Source of the DNA: Pseudomonas kilonensis
GTDB taxonomy: Bacteria > Pseudomonadota > Gammaproteobacteria > Pseudomonadales > Pseudomonadaceae
Reading direction: 5' to 3'
Assembly (NCBI RefSeq): GCF_001269885.1
Contig: NZ_LHVH01000034.1
Location: 186,001-250,000 of the forward strand
Length of the DNA stretch: 64,000 bases
This document shows, one piece after another, positions 1-8,993 of this stretch. The notes under the pieces were generated by a model. That model was not told where the DNA came from, did not search any database, and was given only the letters and a program-made list of their open reading frames with translations. Each line of letters starts with the position of its first letter. Positions within the stretch are counted from its first letter, which is position 1. Made by a program: the position numbers and the translations under genes.

Positions 1-239
1 CCGGGCAACTGGACCTTGGCATAGGCTCGCGTGGTTTGCGGGACTTCGCCGTGGCAGTGATAGGTCAGGCGCAAGGCCGGATAGCGAAACAACGCACGTT
101 GCTCGGCATCCGGCTCGACGCGGTCCTTGAGATAACGCATCAGCGCCTGGTTCAGCGCGGTGGTCGCACGCTCGTGCAGGGCCGCCAGACGATCCACGGC
201 TTGTTCGGCGGTTTGAACGACAATAAACGCTTCGGTCAC
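1..239 (-). CDS. amn: AMP nucleosidase, N-terminal part (runs off window)
   Basis: The minus strand reads open from a GTG at 239 to the window edge, giving about 79 residues. They resemble the N-terminal domain of AMP nucleosidase, the enzyme that hydrolyses AMP to adenine and ribose 5-phosphate. Recognisable pieces are an early A-DRL-ALHERA helix, the FRYPALRLTY stretch and the PQTTRAYAK segment, which match the family's F-YP-L-V and PKTRAFG positions. A Shine-Dalgarno AGGAAG lies 6 bases upstream of the GTG, which decides the start. The catalytic domain lies outside the window. Amn next to ladS and thiD is the P. aeruginosa order, which supports the call. Confidence 0.8.
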   Translation of the reverse strand, partial: MTEAFIVVQTAEQAVDRLAALHERATTALNQALMRYLKDRVEPDAEQRALFRYPALRLTYHCHGEVPQTTRAYAKVQLP

Positions 240-370
240 GATCAGCTTCCTGTGTTCTGACTTGCAGGCCTTCATCTTGCCTGCATCGCCGCCCGACGGG
301 AACAGTGGCGTAGTGGACTCGATCCCACCCTTGATCTCAGTAGCCCCAGAATTGCCACCACAGTTCCCCT

Positions 371-726
371 GTGGGAGCGAGCCTGCTCGCGATAGCGGTG
401 TATCAAACAACACAGATGCTGGATGTGCCGACGTCTTCGCGAGCAGGCTCGCTCCCACAGGGTTCGATGGCGTACTTAGATGTTGCGTACGACTCAGGTC
501 CACTGTGGGAGCGAGCCTGCTCGCGATAGCGGTGTATCAAACAACACAGATGCTGGATGGACCGACGCCATCGCGAGCAAGCTCGCTCCCACAGGGTTCG
601 ATGGCGTACTTAGATGTTGCGTACGACTCAGGCCCACTGTGGGAGCGGGCTTGCTCGCGAAAGCGGTGTGTCAGACAACAAAGATGCTGAATGTGGTGAA
701 GCTTTCGCGAGCAAGCCCGCTCCCAC
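371..726. repeat. Three tandem 134-bp units of REP doublet
   Basis: Three inverted-repeat doublets start at 371, 505 and 639, exactly 134 bp apart. Each has a left arm GTGGGAGCGAGCCTGCTCGCG (or close variant), a short loop, and the mirror arm ending in GCTCCCAC. The 46-bp spacers between doublets are also nearly identical, so the whole unit was duplicated. They fill the gap between amn and the acyl-CoA dehydrogenase gene. The first two units share loop sequence and the third is more diverged. Nothing else is visible in 240-752. Confidence 0.9.
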
Positions 727-752
727 AGGGTTATGCGCCGACCTGAACCCTC

Positions 753-2402
753 TTAAAAGCCGTGCGGGGTGGAGCGCGTCACGATCGCCTCGACATTCAA
801 GCCCCGAGGCAAGGCACCGTACACCCGGCCGGCCGAACCCAGGCGACTGGCAATGAAGGCATCGCTGACATCGCTGTTGCCCGCCTCGAGCAACAGCTTG
901 GCTTGCAGGCCGACGGCGATGTCTTCGGTCAATTGCCGGGCGCGGTACTGGATGTCGTCGGTGTCCTTGAACGCGGCGTGCAATTGGTGGATGTGGCCGG
1001 CCAGGCGCTTGTCGCCGTGGCCGTCGCCCAATTCGCTGAACAAGACCTCCAGCACGCCGGGCTCCTTGGACAAGGCGCGCAGCACATCCAGGCATTGCAC
1101 GTTGCCGGAGCCTTCCCACGTCGAGTTGACCGGCGCTTCGCGGTACAGCCGCGGCAGGATGCTGTCTTCGACGTAGCCGGCACCGCCCATGCATTCGGCG
1201 GCTTCGTTGATCATCGCGGGGGCGCGCTTGCAGATCCAGTACTTGCCCACCGCCGTCACCAGCCGGGCGAACTTGGCCTCATGCTCGTCATTCAAGTGAT
1301 CCAGCGCCCGGCCCATGCGCAGGCTCAAGGCCAATGCGGACTCACTTTCCAGCGCCAGGTCAGCCAGGACGTTTTGCATCAGCGGCTGTTCACTCAACAG
1401 CTTGCCACCGACCTTGCGGTGCGCGCAGTGATGACTGGCCTGGGTCAGCGCCTGGCGCATCAGGGCGCTGGAGCCGACCATGCAATCGAAACGGGTCATG
1501 GCGACCATCTCGATGATCGTCGGTACCCCCCGCCCTTCTTCACCGACCATCCAGGCCAGTGCGCCACGGAACTCGACTTCACTGGAGGCGTTGGAACAGT
1601 TGCCCAGCTTGTTCTTCAGCCGCTGGATGTAGAACTGATTGCGGGTGTCGTCGGGGCGATGGCGCGGCAGCAGGAAACAGGTCAGGCCTTTGTCGGTCTG
1701 GGCCAAAGTGAGGAAGGCATCGCACATCGGCGCCGAACAGAACCATTTGTGGCCCACCAGTTCATAGGCCTGGCCCGGGCCGCTGGCGCCCACCGGATAG
1801 GCCTTGGTGGTGTTGCCCCGCACATCGGTGCCGCCCTGTTTTTCGGTCATTGCCATGCCCAGGGTCACCCCGGCCTTGTGGGCCATGCCGACGTTGCGCG
1901 GGTCGTATTCGGTGGCCAGCACCTTGGGCAGCCAATGCTCGGCCAGGTCCGGCTGCAAGCGCAGCGCCGGTACGCTGGCGAAGGTCATGGTCAGCGGGCA
2001 GCCGGTGCCGGCTTCGGCCTGGCTGTGCAAATAGGTCATCGAGGCACGGGCGACATGCGCGCCGGGTTGCGGATGCGCCCAGGGCAAACTGGGCAGGCCG
2101 TGCTCGACGGCGGTGCGCATCAACTGGTGATAAGCCGGATGGAACTCCACCAGGTCGATGCGATGGCCGTAACGGTCATGGCTGGAGAACACCGGTTTGT
2201 TCTGGTTGGCCAGGAAGCCCGCGTCCATCAACGGCCCGCCGGCCAGCGCCCCATACGCATCGATCCGCGCCTGTGCCCAGCCCGCCCCAAAGCGCTGCGA
2301 CCACTGCTGCAGCGGCAGGTCGATGCGGTACAGGTTGGCGCCATCCAGGGACGGCGGTTGGTTGGTGACGTCGTGGGTTTCAGCGAACTGGTGCAGGTTC
2401 AT
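753..2402 (-). CDS. AidB-like acyl-CoA dehydrogenase
   Basis: A 549-residue flavoprotein of the acyl-CoA dehydrogenase superfamily, AidB branch (E. coli AidB is of similar length and is linked to the alkylation response). Visible signatures are AMTEKQGGTDVRGNTT near residue 190 (the ACAD FAD/substrate loop in its AidB form), the VGEEGRGVPTI segment, and NEAAECMGGAGYVEDS with STWEGSGNVQ towards the C-terminus, typical of AidB and its relatives. A GTG directly precedes the ATG; I chose the ATG at 2402 because GAGGAG lies 7 bases before it. Substrate is unknown: AidB proteins bind DNA and have only weak dehydrogenase activity, so neither fatty-acid catabolism nor DNA protection can be read from sequence alone. 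Confidence 0.85.
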   Translation of the reverse strand: MNLHQFAETHDVTNQPPSLDGANLYRIDLPLQQWSQRFGAGWAQARIDAYGALAGGPLMDAGFLANQNKPVFSSHDRYGHRIDLVEFHPAYHQLMRTAVEHGLPSLPWAHPQPGAHVARASMTYLHSQAEAGTGCPLTMTFASVPALRLQPDLAEHWLPKVLATEYDPRNVGMAHKAGVTLGMAMTEKQGGTDVRGNTTKAYPVGASGPGQAYELVGHKWFCSAPMCDAFLTLAQTDKGLTCFLLPRHRPDDTRNQFYIQRLKNKLGNCSNASSEVEFRGALAWMVGEEGRGVPTIIEMVAMTRFDCMVGSSALMRQALTQASHHCAHRKVGGKLLSEQPLMQNVLADLALESESALALSLRMGRALDHLNDEHEAKFARLVTAVGKYWICKRAPAMINEAAECMGGAGYVEDSILPRLYREAPVNSTWEGSGNVQCLDVLRALSKEPGVLEVLFSELGDGHGDKRLAGHIHQLHAAFKDTDDIQYRARQLTEDIAVGLQAKLLLEAGNSDVSDAFIASRLGSAGRVYGALPRGLNVEAIVTRSTPHGF

Positions 2403-2473
2403 CACAGGGCTCCTCGATCGGCCAGGGATTCAGTTAAGCACCGCCTCCAGGCCGAACAAAGTGTCATATACGC

Positions 2474-4858
2474 CTAAATATCGGCGCTTTCACCCTGCCT
2501 CGGGCAAAGCACACGGCGCTGGAGCATCGCCTGCAGTGCCTCGAATTTCACGGGTTTGTTCAGGTAATCGATCTGCGCGCCCGAGGGACAGCACTCGCGC
2601 CCCACGTTCGGGCTGACCACCAGCACTGGCAGTTCCTCGCAGCCGGACAAGGTGTGGATCTGGCAGCAGAGCGACACACCGTCCAGCGGCGACGACTGGC
2701 AATCGAGCAGCACCGCATCAAAGCGCTCGCCGTGCAGCAGATCCAGCGCGGCGCGGCCACTGTCGGCGGTGCGCACCCGATAACCGAGCTTGAGCAACAT
2801 GCCGCGCATGACCAACTGATCGATGCTGCTGTCATCGGCCAGTAGCACCGTGCAATCCTGCGGCACGCGCGAACCCTGGCGGCCACCGAAGGAAAACGGT
2901 GTCGGGACCGCCGCTGGCAAGGCCACGTCGAACTCCACGTCCAACTGAAAACGGCTGCCGCGACCGGACTCGGAGCTGTGGGTCAGGCGCCCGCCCAGCA
3001 GTTCCACCAATTGCCGACAGATGGCCAGACCCACGCCGAGGCCGCCGTATTCGCGGGTCATCGAGCCGTCGAGCTGGAAGAAGCGCTGGTACAAGGTCGC
3101 CTCTGCCAGATCGGTAAAGCCGATGCCGGTGTCAATCACGGCAAAGGACAGCACCAGCCGGTCGTGCTGCGTCGGCCTGCCACTGACGCGCAGCGCCAGG
3201 CCGCCAACCCGAGTGAACTTGATGGCGTTGTCCAGCAGGCATTCCAGGCACTGGGCCAGTTTGCCGCTGTCACCGACCAACCGGTCCGCCAGGCCCGGGG
3301 CCACGTCGACCTTGAAGTCCAAGCCCTTGGTCGCGGCATTGGCACCGAACTGCACCTGCAGCGCATTGACCACCCCGCGCAGGCTGAACGGCGCCGGATA
3401 GACCTTGAGCTTGCCGGCCTGCAACTCAGTCAGGGTGAGGATGCCGTTGACCATTCGCATCATGTCCCGCGCCGAACCGGCGGCGGTCTGTTGATACTGG
3501 GTCATCTCCTCGTCCATCTCGACGGTTCCCATCAACTCCAGAGAACCGATCACGCCATTCATCGGCGTGCGCAGCTCATGGGTCAGGGTAGCGAGGAACT
3601 CATCCTTGAGCTTGTTGCTGTGGGCCAATTGCTGGTTGAGCACTTCGAGTTTCTGCCCGGCATCCAACAGGGTCTGGGCCTGCTGTTCGCGCATGGCATT
3701 GATGCGATCGGCCAGGGCCAGGGACAACAGCGCCACTTCGATGGCCGAGCCGATCTGGCTGGCGTACATGGTCAGGAAGACGTTCGGCAGGTAACCCAGC
3801 ACCATCAAGGTATTGATGATGCCCCCCAGCAGAAACGCCGACCAGGCAATGATGAAGTAACGCGCCACCCGCAGGCCACGCCACCAGGCAAACAGCCCGG
3901 CGGCAAAGATCGCCACCGTGAACACCAGTGCCAACGCCGTCGCCAGGCGCAGCGCCAAGGCATAGCTGGTCATCAGTGACAGGCCGACCACCACCGCGCT
4001 GTAGCCGATCAGCGCCAGCAGCATGCGGTCCAGCCAACGGCCCTGCCGGGCGGTTTGTAGGAAGCTGCGAGCGAACTGGCTGCCAAACAGGCCCGCGCAG
4101 CCAATGAAGAACGGCGTCGCGGCGTTGGCCCACCAGGGGTTATCCGGCCAGAAGTACTCCACGGCGGCGCCGTTGACCGACAACTGATACAGGCCGAACG
4201 AAGCAATGTAGAAGATGTAATAGAGGTAGCTGGTATCGCGCACGCTCAGATAGATGAACAGGTTGTAGACCAGCATCCCCAGCAGCACGCCGTAGATGAT
4301 CCCCAGCACATACAAACGCACTGGCTGTTGCTCGAGGTACGCGGTGCTCGACCACAGCGTCAGCGGCGCCTGGATCGAACCCTGGCTTTGCAGGCGCAGG
4401 TAGAGGGTCTGCCGTTGTTCGGGTTTGAAAGCCAGGCTGAACAGGTAGTTGTTCTGGTGGATCTCGCGGCTGGTGAACGGCAACGCATCACCGGTCTGGC
4501 GAACCAGGCGATAGGCCCCCGCCGCATCGGGCAGGTACAAGTCGAGGTGATCCAGCGGCGGGTACGCCAGTTCCAGCAGCCAGGTGCGCTGGGCGTCCGG
4601 ATTGCCGGGGCGATAGTGCAGATCGATTTTCAACCAGAACGCTGATCGCGAGTAACCGGCATTCAGCGTGGCTTTGTCGTGGGGTTTGAAAGCACCGGCA
4701 GCAGCCTGGGCCTGGACCTCATCAATGGTGGCCGTGCCGCCCGCATCTTCGAACACTTGCAGGGCATGGCCCAAGGGCAGGCTTTGAGTGAATTCATCGA
4801 ATTCCAGGGCACTTGCCAGAGGGGACAAGCACAGCAGCAACATCAGCAAATAGCGCAT
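2474..4858 (-). CDS. ladS: Hybrid sensor histidine kinase LadS (7TMR-DISM)
   Basis: A 794-residue membrane sensor kinase. Order: signal peptide (1-17), extracellular 7TMR-DISMED2 sensor domain (about 20-170), seven transmembrane helices (about 183-385), a short coiled segment, HisKA with the H-box HELRTPMNG (His about 427), HATPase with the G-boxes DTGIGF and GLGVGLAIC, then a receiver domain (about 667-785) with the acidic pair ADD at 675-676, phospho-acceptor Asp719 (LLDCQSS) and Lys768. This is the LadS architecture and length. In P. aeruginosa LadS works with RetS and GacS on the Gac/Rsm pathway and favours biofilm over acute virulence. Neighbours thiD and hemL match the PAO1 order. There is no C-terminal HPt, so phosphate must go to another protein, by family knowledge GacS. 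Confidence 0.88.
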   Translation of the reverse strand: MRYLLMLLLCLSPLASALEFDEFTQSLPLGHALQVFEDAGGTATIDEVQAQAAAGAFKPHDKATLNAGYSRSAFWLKIDLHYRPGNPDAQRTWLLELAYPPLDHLDLYLPDAAGAYRLVRQTGDALPFTSREIHQNNYLFSLAFKPEQRQTLYLRLQSQGSIQAPLTLWSSTAYLEQQPVRLYVLGIIYGVLLGMLVYNLFIYLSVRDTSYLYYIFYIASFGLYQLSVNGAAVEYFWPDNPWWANAATPFFIGCAGLFGSQFARSFLQTARQGRWLDRMLLALIGYSAVVVGLSLMTSYALALRLATALALVFTVAIFAAGLFAWWRGLRVARYFIIAWSAFLLGGIINTLMVLGYLPNVFLTMYASQIGSAIEVALLSLALADRINAMREQQAQTLLDAGQKLEVLNQQLAHSNKLKDEFLATLTHELRTPMNGVIGSLELMGTVEMDEEMTQYQQTAAGSARDMMRMVNGILTLTELQAGKLKVYPAPFSLRGVVNALQVQFGANAATKGLDFKVDVAPGLADRLVGDSGKLAQCLECLLDNAIKFTRVGGLALRVSGRPTQHDRLVLSFAVIDTGIGFTDLAEATLYQRFFQLDGSMTREYGGLGVGLAICRQLVELLGGRLTHSSESGRGSRFQLDVEFDVALPAAVPTPFSFGGRQGSRVPQDCTVLLADDSSIDQLVMRGMLLKLGYRVRTADSGRAALDLLHGERFDAVLLDCQSSPLDGVSLCCQIHTLSGCEELPVLVVSPNVGRECCPSGAQIDYLNKPVKFEALQAMLQRRVLCPRQGESADI

Positions 4859-5095
4859 TTAAGCCCCAGCGTGGACTGTCCGGTTGAGTCAGGAAGCCCC
4901 CCATTCCCTGAGTAGACGTAAAACCGGCATTACCTGTTATGAGTTGGATCCATCTCTAGCATAGCCGCTGATGGCCAATTTGCACCATTGAAATTTTTCC
5001 TACAGAAGGCTCTAGAACGGGCGTTTCAGAGCAAAGGCTTGAGATAGAGCTGTTGCCTTGGTCAGGTCGTAATTTCGTAGGCGCCGAGTTCTATT

Positions 5096-5214
5096 GTGGC
5101 GAGGGGATTTATCCCCGCTGGGCGTGAAGCAGCCCCAATAAGTGTCACCTCGGTATATCAGATAGTTTGAATGGGGGCGCTTCGCACCCCAGCGGGGATA
5201 AATCCCCTCGCCAC
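5096..5214. repeat. GTGGCGAGGGG-type palindromic repeat (family 2)
   Basis: Long inverted repeat with arms GTGGCGAGGGGATTTATCCC and its mirror ending CCCTCGCCAC, each arm itself containing a small palindrome (GGGGATTTATCCCC). The centre holds a second pair of complementary stretches around GCAGCCCC and GGGGGCGCTTCGC. Further full copies occur at 8823-8952 and 44245-44379, and a single arm at 59981-60022. It sits in the divergent ladS/thiD gap (4859-5277), where I see no gene and no convincing promoter. Confidence 0.88.
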
Positions 5215-5277
5215 AGATGACTTCCATCATCACAGGTACACGCCGACCAGAAGGGTTTGGTGGTAAGCTCGCGCACC

Positions 5278-6075
5278 ATGAATATCTACAGCTCTCGCCC
5301 CGTTGTCCTCTGTCTCTCCGGCCACGACCCCAGTGGTGGCGCCGGTTTGCAGGCAGATATCGAAGCCCTGCTTGCCCAGGGTTGTCATGCCGCCCCTGCC
5401 GTTACCGCGTTGACCGTGCAAGACACCGTCAACGTCAGCGATTTCCGCGTGCTCGACCGCGAGTGGGTGCTGGCGCAAGCCAATGCCGTGCTCAACGACG
5501 CCCAGGTGGCAGCGGTCAAGCTGGGGATGCTTGGCTCACTGGAAATGGTCGACACGGTGGTCGAACTGCTCCAGGCGCACCCGCACCTGCCCATGGTCTG
5601 CGACCCGGTGCTGCGCGCCGGCGGTGGTGGGCGCCTGGGCAAGGATGAGGTCGGCTACGCCATGCGCGAACGCCTGCTGCCCCTGGCAATCATCGCCACC
5701 CCCAACCTGCCGGAAGCGCGCATCCTCGCCGAACTGCCCGAGGGCAGCGCCGACGAGTGCGCGGAAAAACTGCTGCCCTTCGTCAAACACCTGTTGATCA
5801 CCGGTGGTCACGGCGACGAACATGAGGTCCATAATCGCCTGTACAGCCGCGATGGCCGCCGTGAAACCTTTACCTGCCAGCGCCTGCCCGGCAGTTACCA
5901 CGGTTCCGGCTGCACCCTGGCCAGCGCCCTGGCCGGTCGGCTGGCCCAGGGCGAACAGCTCGCCAGCGCCGTCAAGACGGCGCTGGATTACACCTGGCGC
6001 ACCTTGCGCGATGCCGAACAACTGGGCAAAGGCCAGTTCGTGCCGCGTCGCCTGCCGCTGGATTTCTGCTCGTAG
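5278..6075 (+). CDS. thiD: Hydroxymethylpyrimidine/phosphomethylpyrimidine kinase
   Basis: A 265-residue cytoplasmic kinase of the ribokinase-like fold that phosphorylates HMP and HMP-P to HMP-PP for thiamine synthesis. The N-terminal GHDPSGGAGLQADIEA is the family signature; VCDPVLRAGGGG supplies the central substrate/Mg region, and GSGCTLASALA near residue 211 is the anion-hole motif with the conserved Cys. An in-frame TTG exists 21 bases upstream, but the ATG at 5278 fits the family N-terminus. Ribosome binding looks weak. thiE follows after 17 bases and supplies the next pathway step. I see no TPP riboswitch THI-box (no CTGAGA) in the 5' gap. Confidence 0.93.
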   Translation: MNIYSSRPVVLCLSGHDPSGGAGLQADIEALLAQGCHAAPAVTALTVQDTVNVSDFRVLDREWVLAQANAVLNDAQVAAVKLGMLGSLEMVDTVVELLQAHPHLPMVCDPVLRAGGGGRLGKDEVGYAMRERLLPLAIIATPNLPEARILAELPEGSADECAEKLLPFVKHLLITGGHGDEHEVHNRLYSRDGRRETFTCQRLPGSYHGSGCTLASALAGRLAQGEQLASAVKTALDYTWRTLRDAEQLGKGQFVPRRLPLDFCS

Positions 6076-6092
6076 CACTGGAGGCCTGTGGA

Positions 6093-6719
6093 ATGAAATT
6101 ACGTGGCCTTTACGCCATCACCGATAGCCAATTGCTGGCCGGCAAGTTCCTCGCTTATGTCGAAGCGGCGCTGGAAGGTGGCGTCACCCTGCTGCAATAC
6201 CGCGACAAAAGCAGCGACGAGGCCCGCCGGCTGCGGGAAGCCGAAGCACTGCGCAACCTGTGCGAGCGCTACAAGACCCAGTTGATCATCAACGACGACG
6301 CCGAGCTGGCCGCACGCCTGGGCGTCGGTGTGCACCTGGGCCAGACCGATGGCCCGTTGGCGCCAGTACGGGCACTGCTCGGGCACAAGGCGATCGTCGG
6401 CGCCACCTGCCACGCCAGCCTGGCACTGGCCGAACAGGCCGCCAGCGAAGGTGCCACTTATGTCGCGTTCGGGCGTTTCTTCAATTCCAACACCAAGCCC
6501 GGCGCCCCCAGCGCAAACCTTGAACTGCTCGAACAGGCGCACCTCAAACTGCATATCCCGATGTGCGCCATTGGCGGCATCACCCTGGACAACGCCGCCC
6601 CGCTGGTGGCCCACGGGGTCGACCTGCTGGCGGTGGTCCACGGCCTGTTCGGCGCCGACAGCACCACTGAAGTGACGCGCCGCGCCCGCGCCTTCAACGA
6701 GCTGCTGCTGATCAAATAG
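6093..6719 (+). CDS. thiE: Thiamine-phosphate synthase
   Basis: A 208-residue TIM-barrel enzyme that joins HMP-PP and thiazole phosphate to thiamine monophosphate. Motifs in order: LLQYRDKSS (pyrophosphate-binding Arg/Lys), LIINDDAELA, GVHLGQTD, GATCH, YVAFGRFFNSNTKPGA, the glycine-rich CAIGGIT phosphate loop, and LLAVVHGLFGA. Length is normal. The start is fixed by a GGAGG Shine-Dalgarno 8 bases before the ATG. It sits between thiD and hemL, an order shared with other pseudomonads; the downstream hemL gap is only 29 bases, so co-transcription is likely. Confidence 0.93.
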   Translation: MKLRGLYAITDSQLLAGKFLAYVEAALEGGVTLLQYRDKSSDEARRLREAEALRNLCERYKTQLIINDDAELAARLGVGVHLGQTDGPLAPVRALLGHKAIVGATCHASLALAEQAASEGATYVAFGRFFNSNTKPGAPSANLELLEQAHLKLHIPMCAIGGITLDNAAPLVAHGVDLLAVVHGLFGADSTTEVTRRARAFNELLLIK

Positions 6720-6748
6720 TCTATTTTTCCGTTTTCGAGAGCCCAACC

Positions 6749-8032
6749 ATGTCCCGTTCCGAAACCCTGTTTGCCAATGCCCAGAAACACATCCCCGGCG
6801 GCGTGAACTCGCCCGTTCGTGCGTTCAAGAGCGTCGGCGGCACCCCGCTGTTCTTCAAGCACGCCGAAGGCGCGTACGTCACCGACGAAGACGACAAGCG
6901 TTATGTGGATTACGTCGGCTCCTGGGGCCCGATGATCCTGGGCCACAGCCATCCGGACGTGCTGGATGCGGTGCGCAAGCAACTGGTACACGGCCTGTCC
7001 TATGGCGCTCCGACCGCGATGGAAACCGAGATGGCCGACCTGGTCTGCTCGATCGTGCCGTCGATGGAGATGGTACGCATGGTCAGCTCCGGCACCGAAG
7101 CGACCATGAGCGCGATCCGCCTGGCGCGGGGTTTTACCGGCCGCGACAGCATCATCAAGTTCGAAGGCTGCTACCACGGCCATTCCGACAGCCTGCTGGT
7201 CAAGGCCGGTTCCGGCGCACTGACCCAGGGCGTGCCGAGCTCGGCCGGCGTACCGGCAGCGTTCGCCAAACACACCCTGACCCTGCCGTTCAACGACCTC
7301 GAAGCCGTCGAGAAGATGCTCGGCGAAGTCAGCCAGGAAGTGGCGTGCATCATCGTCGAGCCAGTGGCCGGCAACATGAACTGCGTACCGCCGGCACCGG
7401 GCTTCCTCGAAGGCCTGCGCAGCCTGTGCGACCAGCACGGCGTGGTGTTGATTTTCGACGAAGTGATGACCGGTTTCCGCGTGGCCCTCGGCGGCGCCCA
7501 GGCCCATTACGGCGTCACGCCGGACCTGAGCACCTTCGGCAAGATCATCGGCGGCGGCATGCCGGTGGGCTGCTTCGGCGGCAAGCGCAAGATAATGGAA
7601 TGCATCGCACCGCTGGGCCCGGTCTACCAGGCCGGCACGCTGTCGGGCAACCCACTGGCCATGGCCGCCGGCCTGACCACCCTGCGCCTGATCAGCCGCC
7701 CGGGCTTTCACGCCGAACTGACCGACTACACCACCCGCCTGCTCGACGGCCTGCAGGTTCGTGCCGACGCGGCAGGCATTCCGTTCGTGACCACCCAGGC
7801 CGGCGGCATGTTCGGCCTGTACTTCAGTGGCGCCGATGACATCGTCACCTTCGAAGACGTGATGGCCAGCGACGTCGACCGCTTCAAGCGTTTCTTCCAC
7901 CTGATGCTCGACGGCGGCGTGTACCTGGCGCCGAGCGCATTCGAAGCCGGCTTCACGTCCATCGCCCATGGCGAGACCGAGCTGAAGATCACCCTCGATG
8001 CGGCCGAACGGGCCTTTGCTGCGCTGAAGTAA
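6749..8032 (+). CDS. hemL: Glutamate-1-semialdehyde 2,1-aminomutase
   Basis: A 427-residue class III PLP aminotransferase-fold enzyme that converts glutamate-1-semialdehyde to 5-aminolevulinate in the C5 haem pathway. The PLP lysine is Lys265 in STFGKIIGGGMPVG. Upstream are the cofactor motifs SSGTEATMSAIRLAR and the substrate-gating FEGCYHGH, plus LIFDEVMTGFR with the PLP-pyridine Asp. The N-terminus IPGGVNSPVRAF is characteristic of HemL rather than of generic aminotransferases. It lies 29 bases after thiE. Confidence 0.95.
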   Translation: MSRSETLFANAQKHIPGGVNSPVRAFKSVGGTPLFFKHAEGAYVTDEDDKRYVDYVGSWGPMILGHSHPDVLDAVRKQLVHGLSYGAPTAMETEMADLVCSIVPSMEMVRMVSSGTEATMSAIRLARGFTGRDSIIKFEGCYHGHSDSLLVKAGSGALTQGVPSSAGVPAAFAKHTLTLPFNDLEAVEKMLGEVSQEVACIIVEPVAGNMNCVPPAPGFLEGLRSLCDQHGVVLIFDEVMTGFRVALGGAQAHYGVTPDLSTFGKIIGGGMPVGCFGGKRKIMECIAPLGPVYQAGTLSGNPLAMAAGLTTLRLISRPGFHAELTDYTTRLLDGLQVRADAAGIPFVTTQAGGMFGLYFSGADDIVTFEDVMASDVDRFKRFFHLMLDGGVYLAPSAFEAGFTSIAHGETELKITLDAAERAFAALK

Positions 8033-8044
8033 GCCTGTGGATAA

Positions 8045-8070
8045 CTGACGTCGGCTGAAGCTGGCGTCAG
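8045..8070 (+). other. Hairpin 12 bases after hemL stop
   Basis: CTGACGTC and GGCGTCAG form an 8-bp stem (one G-T pair) with a 10-base loop shortly after the hemL stop codon. It lacks a T-tract, so it is not a canonical intrinsic terminator; it may stabilise the 3' end or act with Rho. Confidence 0.35.
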
Positions 8071-8162
8071 TGATTGCCGACAACCTTCCCGCCCTTTTCC
8101 TACGTATTTATGCCCCAAGCAGCTGTTAGCATTCCCTCGCAGCAGAAAAACGAGTAAAGACT

Positions 8163-8192
8163 TTGTAAGGATGGCCCTGCTTATTTCATAAT
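8163..8192 (+). promoter_or_regulatory. Possible sigma-70 promoter for the Sel1 protein gene
   Basis: TTGTAA at 8163-8168 and CATAAT at 8187-8192 are spaced by 18 bases, about 60 bases upstream of the ATG at 8251. Match quality is moderate and untested. Confidence 0.35.
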
Positions 8193-8250
8193 GCGCGCTT
8201 ATTGGATCCCCCGGAGGGTCCGCGCGCCCCTCAGAGGTAAGTCGATTCCC

Positions 8251-8805
8251 ATGAACCGCACCGGCCGCACCCTTGCCTTGGGCTGCCTGTTGCTCCTTCA
8301 GCCCCTGCTGGCGAATGCACAGGCAGGCGGCAACTCGTTGTTGATCCCGGCGCTGGGCCGTTGCACGCTCAATACCCAGCCGCAAGATCTCGCACCGGCA
8401 CTCGACGCCTGTCAAAAAGCGGCGGACGCAGGTGATGCACAAGCGCAATACGAGTTGGGCGAGTTCTACTACGAAGGCAAGGCTGCGCCGCGCGACCTCA
8501 AAAAAGCCCTCGACTACTTCGAAAAAGCCTCGCTGCAAGGCCATGCCCAGGCGCAATTCAAGCTCGGTGGCATGTTCTTCCATGGCGAAGGCGTACCAGC
8601 CAACAACGTCCAGGCCTACATCGTCCTGAAGATGGCCGCGGTCAATGGCGCCGAAGAAGCCCTGGACACCGCCGACGAAGTCGCCGAGCAAATGCCCCGC
8701 GACGAGCTGGAAGTGGCGACCCAGGTGCTGGGGCAGATCTTTCGCAAATACCTGATGGAATTGCAGAACGCCGATGGGCGTACGCCCTTCTCACCATTGC
8801 CTTGA
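8251..8805 (+). CDS. Secreted Sel1/TPR-like repeat protein
   Basis: A 184-residue protein with an N-terminal signal peptide (basic start, LALGCLLLLQPLLANAQA, cleavage probably after ANA), so it is exported to the periplasm. Residues about 50-130 contain two Sel1-like repeats: A-AQYELGEFYYEGKAAPRDLKKAL and A-AQFKLGGMFFHGEGV. Such repeats are short helical hairpins used for protein contacts. An AGAGGTAAG ribosome site precedes the chosen ATG; a longer reading frame starts upstream but lacks the signal peptide. It is a single-gene unit between hemL and a palindromic repeat. Its partner and exact role cannot be read from the sequence. Confidence 0.8.
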   Translation: MNRTGRTLALGCLLLLQPLLANAQAGGNSLLIPALGRCTLNTQPQDLAPALDACQKAADAGDAQAQYELGEFYYEGKAAPRDLKKALDYFEKASLQGHAQAQFKLGGMFFHGEGVPANNVQAYIVLKMAAVNGAEEALDTADEVAEQMPRDELEVATQVLGQIFRKYLMELQNADGRTPFSPLP

Positions 8806-8822
8806 ATCCACCGCAGACCCTT

Positions 8823-8952
8823 GTGGCGAGGGGATTTATCCCCGCTGGGCTGCGAAGCGGCCCCAAAGCAGTCAACTCAATCAATCTCTAATACCGAGGT
8901 GTCAGGTTTTAGGGCCGCTTCGCGCCCCAGCGGGGATAAATCCCCTCGCCAC
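8823..8952. repeat. GTGGCGAGGGG-type palindromic repeat (family 2)
   Basis: Second full copy of the family-2 palindrome, with outer arms GTGGCGAGGGGATTTATCCC and mirror, and inner arms around GAAGCGGCCCC and GGGCCGCTTCGC. It lies between two convergent genes, where it could end transcription from either side. Confidence 0.9.
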
Positions 8953-8993
8953 AAAGGCCGCGCTCGGCTCCTTTTCTCTTAACTGACTGACAA

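Noticed and set aside
5215..5277. TPP riboswitch before thiD
   Set aside because: The conserved CTGAGA and ACCTGATC words are absent and the leader is too short.
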